This document shows positions 45,661 to 52,800 of a DNA stretch of 64,000 nucleotides, in pieces. The first letter of the stretch is position 1; each line of letters opens with the position of its first letter. Position numbers and translations under genes: made by a program. The notes below the pieces were generated by a model. That model was given only the letters and a program-made list of their open reading frames with translations, was not told the DNA's origin and searched no databases. The stretch is from DATFVJ01 sp963712955 (GTDB lineage: Bacteria > Actinomycetota > Actinomycetes > Streptosporangiales > Streptosporangiaceae): assembly GCA_963712955.1 (NCBI GenBank), contig CAVQKF010000018.1, forward strand, positions 62,001 to 126,000, given 5' to 3'.

Positions 45661-46665
45661 ATGAAGCGGGTCACTGCATGGCTGGCGGAAAACGCCGATG
45701 GCGTGATTGCTTTGGTACTTTCTGTTGCCGTGGGAATCCTCGGCTTCGCCGACATTGTCGGATCGCAGGACGTGAACGCGGCCATCCTGCTGATCCTCGC
45801 CCTGGTGGCCGCGACCGTGTTGCGCGACCGCGCCCGTGATGAGGCGGCCCAGCGGCAGGTGCAGGGGGTCCTTGCCAATGCCACTGCGGCGCTCGCCCGT
45901 ATGCCTGATCCCGGCCGGGTGGAGGACATCGAGCACACGATCGCCAGAATCCGCCAGACGCTCGACGACATGTCGACGGTGCGGGTCCTGCATGGCAAAG
46001 AGGTCAGCGAAACATTCGCACAGGCACGGCGCAGCACTGACCGGTGGGTATTCAGAGGCGGCACGGGGACCTATGTGCGCGCGGTCACCCTGCCTGAATG
46101 CGTTGATATCGCCCGGCGCGAGAAACGGACGCTGCACGTACAACTGGAGATCATTGACCCGACGGACCAGCAGGTGTGCCAGCGGTACGCGGACTACCGC
46201 CACTCTCTGGCGCCAGGCCCGGATAGCACAGGCGAACTGTGGACGCTGGACCGGACTCGCAAGGAATCCTTCGCGACTATTCTCGCGAGCTGCTGGTACC
46301 GGCAGCGCTTCACCTTCCTTACCATCACGGTCGGGCTATCCCAGATCATGTCCACGTTCCGGTGGGACATGTCATCGGGTTGCCTCGTCATCACTCAGGA
46401 GGACCCGGGCAGGCCGGCCATGGTGATCGAGGCGAGCAAGCCGTACTACCGCTCCTACAGCCAGGAACTGCTGGCCAGCCTGGAGCAGACGCGGCAGGTG
46501 CCGATCAGCCTGGCACGGGACATTCCGCTCGGCGACGAGCCGACCGTGAACGAGACACGCAAGCTTTTCACCAGGCTCAACGTCCAGCTTCCTCGGTCGT
46601 TCGCCGACCGTGACGTCTCCGACATCATCCGCAAGGCCATCCAGCCCAAGAATCCGTACGAATGA
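45661..46665 (+). CDS. Two-helix membrane protein with large cytoplasmic domain, first gene of a cassette
   Basis: 334 residues. Two adjacent helices at about 13-33 and 40-57 are followed by a coiled region (residues 60-120) and a soluble alpha/beta domain with DRWVFRGGTGTYVRAVTLPE, then VQLEIIDPTDQQVCQRYADY and VIEASKPYYRSY. I do not recognise it. The short 2TM front is like SLATT-type effectors in nucleotide-signalling conflict systems, and the WVFRGG/LEIIDP pattern resembles PLD-like sensors; both are only suggestions. Its stop overlaps the start of the next gene. Confidence 0.75.
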   Translation: MKRVTAWLAENADGVIALVLSVAVGILGFADIVGSQDVNAAILLILALVAATVLRDRARDEAAQRQVQGVLANATAALARMPDPGRVEDIEHTIARIRQTLDDMSTVRVLHGKEVSETFAQARRSTDRWVFRGGTGTYVRAVTLPECVDIARREKRTLHVQLEIIDPTDQQVCQRYADYRHSLAPGPDSTGELWTLDRTRKESFATILASCWYRQRFTFLTITVGLSQIMSTFRWDMSSGCLVITQEDPGRPAMVIEASKPYYRSYSQELLASLEQTRQVPISLARDIPLGDEPTVNETRKLFTRLNVQLPRSFADRDVSDIIRKAIQPKNPYE

Positions 46666-47351
46666 TGGAGTTCTCGCGCCTCTACGAGGACCTCCAGGGC
46701 GGCAGCGCAAGCGAGTCGGTGCTGCGCTGGACCAATCAGGTGCTCTGGGAGGTGGCGGCCGGGCGGCGCCCGATCACCGCCACCCGCCACCCGCTCGGCT
46801 TTGTCTGCTTACCGGTACTGCGCCAGGGTGACCACGGGATCTGCGTCCACGTCTGGACCGCGCGGCTTGTCCAGGCCCGCCCGACCACCTCCGCGATGCA
46901 CGCGCACAGCTGGGACCTGGTCAGTCACGTCCTGTTTGGACGGGTGTCCAACGAGGTGATGCGCGTGTCGGGCGTGACGGACGACAGCCAGGCGGTTTGC
47001 GACTACGCTGCCGGCGCGTACCGGGTCTTCGAGGTGCACAGCCGGGGCGATCTGGATGAGATCCGGGCGACGCCTCGCCTGGTCCGCTGTGACAGGAGGA
47101 TGCGAGAGGTGAGTCACCCGGGTGAAACCTACTCCATGCCCGCGGGCACGTTCCACGCCACCGCCATCCCTGCGGACGTCGATACGGCCACTGTGGCGCT
47201 CGGCACAAGCAGGGCAGGATCGGCCGACCTTTCCCTTGGGAATGTCGACACCCCCACGCACCGGGTGCGGCGTCAGCATTGCGACGGCGAAGAGACCGCC
47301 GATGTCGCCCGTATGATCGCCGGACGGCTGGCGGGAACGCGTTCCGCCTGA
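46662..47351 (+). CDS. Cupin-like protein, second gene of the cassette
   Basis: 229 residues. A metal-binding cupin pattern is seen: His80 and His82 (SAMHAHSWDLVSHVLFGRV), then a late MPAGTFHATAIP motif with a third His. This is the pattern of cysteine-dioxygenase-like or sugar-binding cupins. No close family recognised. It starts at ATG inside the previous stop (ATGATG) and lies 24 bp before the IMPase-like gene. Confidence 0.75.
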   Translation: MMEFSRLYEDLQGGSASESVLRWTNQVLWEVAAGRRPITATRHPLGFVCLPVLRQGDHGICVHVWTARLVQARPTTSAMHAHSWDLVSHVLFGRVSNEVMRVSGVTDDSQAVCDYAAGAYRVFEVHSRGDLDEIRATPRLVRCDRRMREVSHPGETYSMPAGTFHATAIPADVDTATVALGTSRAGSADLSLGNVDTPTHRVRRQHCDGEETADVARMIAGRLAGTRSA

Positions 47352-47375
47352 GCCAGGCGGGGGCTGGAGGATCAG

Positions 47376-48272
47376 GTGACAGACGCGAAGACGACTCCGG
47401 CCGCCCCGGCCGGTCTCGGCGATGCGCTGGGAGTCGCTGTCGAGGCCGCAGAGGCCGCTGGCGACCTGCTGCGGGACGGCTGGTTGGGCGATCTGGGGGT
47501 ACGCCACAAAGGCTCCTCGGGTGACGTGGTGACTGATCTCGATCTCGCGGCTGAACGGCTCATCGTGGGCCGCATCCGCGATGTCTTCCCCGATCACCAG
47601 ATCATCGCCGAGGAGGCCGGAGTCCTCGGCGCCCGGGACGGCAGCTTCACCTGGCTTGTCGATCCACTCGACGGAACCAACAATGTCGCGATCGGCCTGC
47701 CCGCCTACGTCGTGGGGATCGCCTTGTGCGCCGGCAGGCTCCCCGCGCTCGGCGTGATACACGACCCGGTCAGCAAGCGGACCTGGACGGCGATCCGCGG
47801 CGGCGGCGCATACGGGCCGCGCAACGCTCCCCTGCAGCCGCCCTACCAGCCGGCCCCGTACGGGCCGGTGCTCGCCTGGACGCAGGGTCACGGGGTCGCC
47901 CGCGATGACGCGACCGCCAGGTCGCTCAAGCTGGTTCTCGAGACAACCGCCCGCAGGCTGCTGCAACTGTGGGCGCCGCTGCTCTCGTGGGTGATGCTCG
48001 CCCGCGGTGCGATCGACGGCATCGTCGGGTACCGCGCCGAGGCGGTGGACCTCCCAGCCGGAGCGCTCATCGCGGCTGAGGCGGGCATGATCGTGTGCCG
48101 TCTCGACGGCAGCAGGTTCGACGAGCGGATCGGGCTTCAATGCGAGGATCGCAGCTTCGTGGCCGGCCTGCCGGAGGTCATCGGGCGCCTGCTCGACCTG
48201 GTTCAGGCGGCCCGTCGCCTCGAGGAGGGATCGGCCCTGATGCGCGGCCAACAGTCCTGGGGATCCTGGTGA
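47376..48272 (+). CDS. Inositol-monophosphatase-family phosphatase, third gene of the cassette
   Basis: 298 residues. The Mg-binding motifs of the family are present: DVVTDLDLAAE, Glu80 in IIAEEAG, Asp96-Asp99 in VDPLDGTNN and a late AVDLPAGALIAAEAG. The family splits phosphate from inositol phosphates, fructose bisphosphate or 3'-phosphoadenosine phosphates; the substrate cannot be told. GTG start with GGAGGATC upstream. Probably co-transcribed with the two preceding genes. Confidence 0.9.
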   Translation: MTDAKTTPAAPAGLGDALGVAVEAAEAAGDLLRDGWLGDLGVRHKGSSGDVVTDLDLAAERLIVGRIRDVFPDHQIIAEEAGVLGARDGSFTWLVDPLDGTNNVAIGLPAYVVGIALCAGRLPALGVIHDPVSKRTWTAIRGGGAYGPRNAPLQPPYQPAPYGPVLAWTQGHGVARDDATARSLKLVLETTARRLLQLWAPLLSWVMLARGAIDGIVGYRAEAVDLPAGALIAAEAGMIVCRLDGSRFDERIGLQCEDRSFVAGLPEVIGRLLDLVQAARRLEEGSALMRGQQSWGSW

Positions 48273-48286
48273 CCCGCGACACTCGG

Positions 48287-48446
48287 GCACGCCGCGCGGC
48301 AGCCGTTACGACTCTGCCAGCCCGGGGGATGACCCCCCGGAACCCCCCGCCGCGCCCCCCGCAGCCTCACGACCGGCACGCCGCGCGGCAGCCGTTACGA
48401 CTCTGCCAGCCCGGGGGGACGACCCCCCGGAACCCCCCGCCGCGCC
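48287..48446. repeat. 70-bp direct repeat pair with hairpins
   Basis: Two copies (48287-48355 and 48376-48446) begin gcacgccgcgcggcagccgt. Each contains a G-run/C-run hairpin (cccggggg..accccccgg) that may serve as a transcription terminator between the IMPase gene and the convergent permease gene. Confidence 0.8.
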
Positions 48447-48465
48447 GCCGTTTCGGCGGGTGATC

Positions 48466-49734
48466 TCAGCCGGTGAGCAGGAGCGCGGTGACCGCGGCCA
48501 CCAGGCCGACGGCGGCCAGCCCGGCACCTGTGAGCACGAACTTTCGCATCGGGATGTCGATCCCGGTCGCTCGGCAGCGCTCGTACCACAGCAGCGTCGC
48601 GAGCGATGCCCACGGCGTGATGATCGGGCCGACGTCCGTTCCGATCAGCAGGGCCAGCAGTTGGTTGTGATTCCCCGCCGGCACCACAGCCTCGCCCGCG
48701 ACGTAGGACGGCAGGTTGTTCAGCAGGTTGGACAGGCCGGCCCCGGTGGCAGCGGCGCGCAACGCGCCACTGTTACCACCGTTCGTGCCGATGAGCGCGC
48801 CGGTGATGGTGCCAAGACCGTGCCTGCTGATCGTCTGCACAACGAGGAACAGGCCCGTGACGAACACAAGCAATCGCCATGGGATGAGCGCGGGACGCAG
48901 CGTGCGGCGACTGCGCACCGCGAAGGCCACTACGACGAGCCCGGCGGAAACCGACGAGGCGACGCCCAGCGGCAGGCCGGCCAGGATGCCGATGACGAAA
49001 AGGACGCAAGCCGTCGATGCCACCAGGAACAGCAGCCGCTGCCTGGGCACGTGCGGAGATGGCACATCGTATCCGGCGGCATCGCGCTGCCCCCGCCGCC
49101 AGTAGAAGGCCCAAAGGAACGCCATGGTCGCGGCGATCGACGCGAGCTGCGGCGCCCACATTCGCCCGGCGAACGCCGCCGGGGAGAGCGCGACCCGGTT
49201 GGCCGCGAGCAGATTGGTCAGGTTGGAGACAGGCAGCAGCAGGCTCGCCGTGTTGGCCAGCCAGACGGTCGTCATGGCAAGCGGCAGCGCGACGATCCCT
49301 AGCTTGCGGGCGAGGGCAAGCATGACCGGCGTGAGGAGCACGGCCGTCGTGTCGAGGTTCAACGAAATCGTGGTTGCGGCGGCAAACGCCGTGCACAGCA
49401 GGAACAGCACGAAGTAGTGACCGCGGGCAATGATCGCGATGCGGGTTGCGATGACGTCGAACACCTCGGCCCCCGCCGTGAGCTCTGCGAGCACGATGAC
49501 CGAGGCGAGGAAGAGCAGCAACGGCAGAATCCGGCGGATCGTCGCGTCCGCCGCCGACACCGGCAACAGCCCGGTCACCACACACAGCCAGCCCGCGACG
49601 AAAAGGCCGATCCCGATCCAGTCCAGGATCTGAAGCCGTCCGAGGACCGTGAGGAAGCGCTCGGCTACGCCAGGTGCCCTGGCGCCACGTCCCTTCACCT
49701 CTGAACCGCTTGACTGCGGATTGGGCCGGCTCAC
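48466..49734 (-). CDS. SLC13/ArsB-superfamily permease
   Basis: 422 residues, about 11 membrane helices. Two re-entrant-loop motifs typical of the superfamily are visible: TTISLNLDTTAVLLTPVM, with VWLANTASLLLPVSNLTNLL, and GLSNLLNNLPSYVAGEAV with GTDVGPIITPWAS. Members move arsenite or dicarboxylates/citrate. The GTG at 49734 has AGGAG 11 bp upstream; the longer frame is low complexity. Divergent from the TIR-NACHT gene. Confidence 0.88.
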   Translation of the reverse strand: MSRPNPQSSGSEVKGRGARAPGVAERFLTVLGRLQILDWIGIGLFVAGWLCVVTGLLPVSAADATIRRILPLLLFLASVIVLAELTAGAEVFDVIATRIAIIARGHYFVLFLLCTAFAAATTISLNLDTTAVLLTPVMLALARKLGIVALPLAMTTVWLANTASLLLPVSNLTNLLAANRVALSPAAFAGRMWAPQLASIAATMAFLWAFYWRRGQRDAAGYDVPSPHVPRQRLLFLVASTACVLFVIGILAGLPLGVASSVSAGLVVVAFAVRSRRTLRPALIPWRLLVFVTGLFLVVQTISRHGLGTITGALIGTNGGNSGALRAAATGAGLSNLLNNLPSYVAGEAVVPAGNHNQLLALLIGTDVGPIITPWASLATLLWYERCRATGIDIPMRKFVLTGAGLAAVGLVAAVTALLLTG

Positions 49735-49881
49735 GGCTACGGAGTCTCCTGATGCTCGGCCGCCACAAGCGCCATGGTCCCATAACGGATCCAGTCGCCC
49801 CGCTGGGTACCTGCGCATACCCGGCACGCGCGGCACAGCATGCGGAGTACGTAACCTCTTCGGATTCCGCAGCCGTGGCGG

Positions 49882-49894
49882 CATAATTGCGGTG
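49882..49894 (+). promoter_or_regulatory. Candidate -10 element of a leaderless TIR-NACHT transcript
   Basis: CATAAT at 49882-49887 stands 6 bp before the GTG start, and no ribosome site precedes the start. This fits leaderless transcription, common in actinobacteria. A -35 box about 18 bp upstream (near 49858-49863) is weak. Confidence 0.4.
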
Positions 49895-52800
49895 TGGCAG
49901 GGGGACTAATCTCGTCGGCGCCAGATCATCCTACCGATTTGTTCGTCAGCTATTCTCCAGCCGACGAACGCTGGGCCGCCTGGATCGCCTGGGAGCTTGA
50001 GAGCGCTGGTTACCGCACCATGCTGCAGGCATGGGACTTCGTTCCAGGGACCAACTTCATCGATTTCATGGATCGCGGCATCCGCGAGTCGGCGGCCATG
50101 ATCGCAATTTTGTCCCGCAACTATCTGAAGTCGAGATACGGCCGCTGGGAGTGGCAGTCGGCCATTCGCGCCGACCCGGACAACCCGGCGAGCAAGCTGA
50201 TCACCATCCGTGTCGACGAATGCCCGCTCGAAGGGCTGCTGTCGACGATCACATACGTCGACCTGGTCGGCGTTACCGATCCGGACGAGGCACGGGCCAT
50301 GCTCATGGCCCGTATCAGGCACGCGCTGGCTGGACGGGCGAAACCAGGTCAGGGACCGGACTTCCCCAATGCTCCCGCACCCGCCTCAGACGGATCGCCT
50401 GCCACAGCTCCCGGCGCGACCACGCCTTCAGGCGGCTCCATCCACAGGCGCGTCAGGCGCGCGCCCGCAGGGCCGCCCAGTTACCCGCCCGCGCTAACCG
50501 CGGCACCGAAGCCGCGATCGGTCCTTTCTGTGCTTCATGTGCCAGGTCCGCGATTCGGGCGCGGGCTGACAGGGACCGGCGGCGAGCCGGTCGGCGCCGC
50601 GGAACTCCAGGCACGGATCTGGGCCGACGTGACGCGGCTGACCGATTCGGGGGTGGACAGGCCCGAGCTTCTCGTGGTCACAGGCGACATCACCGAGTCC
50701 GGGGGGCTGCGTGAGACCGAAGAGGCACTGACTTTCCTCACCGGCCTCAGAATGCTGCTCGGCCTTGAACAAGGCCGCCTCGTGATCGTTCCGGGTGGCC
50801 ACGACCTCACCAGGCCAGCATGCCAAGCGTACTTCGCCTCTTGCGAGGCCGACGACATCGAACCCCAGCTGCCCTACTGGCCGAAATGGCGGCACTTTGC
50901 GCGCATGTTCGAAGAGCTGTACCAGGGTCTCGAAGGCCCGGTCTTCGACAGTGCGCAGCCCTGGACGCTGTTCGCGGTGCCTGACCTGCGGGTGGCGGTG
51001 GCAGGGCTGAACTCGACGATGGCCGACAGCCACCGCGCAGAGGACCGGTACGGCTGGATCGGCGAGGCGCAGACGGCATGGTTCGCCGAGCGGCTGAGGC
51101 CCTACGAGGAGGCCGGGTGGCTGCGCATCGGTGTGGTGCGGCACTCGCCGGCGCCCGATGACATGGCCCCGACTGCCACCCATGCCGATCCGGAGACCCT
51201 GCGCGACACGGCCACACTCGACCGCCTGCTTGGGCAGCGGCTCAACCTGCTGCTGCACGGGCCGGGCCCGGCCGGACCGGGAAGCGCATCACTCGGCTCT
51301 GGCCTGCTGATGGTGCCCGCTACGGGCTCGGGTAAGCATGAAGTACTGCAGCTCACCCACGGCGGGCTGGTGCGTACGGACGGCAGGGGCGGGGCGCCGG
51401 GCGCCCCGGCCGGCGCCCCGGAACGTGTGGAGCGGCGATGGCATGCCGTCGGCGCCACCTTCGCGACCACGCCCGCCGGGCAGGACGACGCCAGCGCCCC
51501 AGCTGCCCTGCCGGGGCCGGACGGGGCAGCCGCAGCCGAGGAGGCGGCCGAACGAGCGGCCGACCCTGTCAGCGGGTTGCTCGACCGCATCACCGAGGTG
51601 CTCGAGACCCGTCACCCGGGTGGGACGGTCCGGCGCGTCCCTGGCGAACCGCCGCACCTGCTCGTCAGGCACCAGGAGGAGGGGGTCTTCCTGCAGTGGC
51701 GGGTGGCCGCTCACCTCGGCGAACTGACCCGCGAGGACGTCGAGGCGTTCGTCACGCACCTCCGGACCGGCGAACCCGAGCCCGGCGCCCAGCTTGTGTA
51801 CCAGGGCCCGCGGCCGCACCAGGTGCTCCGCGACGAGGCGCTGCGCCGCGGGGTCAGGCTGCTGAGCTTCACCGAATTCCAGGGCCTGCTCGACCTCGAT
51901 GACTACATAGCCAAGCAGACGGCGCGGCTCCGCTCCGACCCGCTCTACCCGCCAGGGCTCTACGTGCCGCAGCGGTTCCGCGAGCTTGACCGTCCTGGGC
52001 AGCCCATGCGCGACGACCTGGCCGACGAGATACTCCGGCTCCTGGCCGCCGATCACGGACGCTTCATCCTCGTCCTCGGCGATTTCGGCAGGGGCAAGAC
52101 ATTCGCGCTGCAAGAGGTGGCACGGCGCGTCCCAGGACGGCTGCCCCACCTCATCCCTATCCTGATCGAGCTGCGGGCACTGGACAAGGCACACTCCGTG
52201 GACGGACTGGTCGCCGCTCACCTTGCGAACCACGGCGAGGAGCTGATCGACCTCAAGGCCTTCCACTACATGCTGCGCCAGGGCCGCATCGCCCTGCTCT
52301 TCGACGGATTCGACGAGCTTGTCACCCGGGTCACCTACGACCGCGCCGCCGACCACCTCGAGACTCTCCTTCAGGCCGCGCAGAACAAGGCGAAGATCGT
52401 GGTGGCTAGCCGCACCCAGCACTTCAAGTCCGATTCCCAGGTGCTTACCGCGCTCGGTGAGCGGGTCGGGCTTGTACCGGACCGGCGGGTGCTTTCTATC
52501 GAGAACTTTACGCAGGCCCAGATCCGGATGTTCCTCGTGCACAGATACGACGGTGACCATGAGGCGGCCGATGAGCGGCTGAAGCTGATCAGCGGCATCG
52601 AGGACCTGCTCGGACTCTCGCAGAACCCGCGGATGCTGTCCTTCATCGCGGACCTTGATGAGGAACGGCTGCACGCCGTCGCGAACGCAGGCCGCTTCAG
52701 CGCGGCCGGTCTGTACGCCGCGATCCTCCGGTCCTGGCTCGCCTACGAACAGCGGCGCATCCAGGGCGTCCCCGGCGTGCCTGGCGGCCTCGCACCCGAC

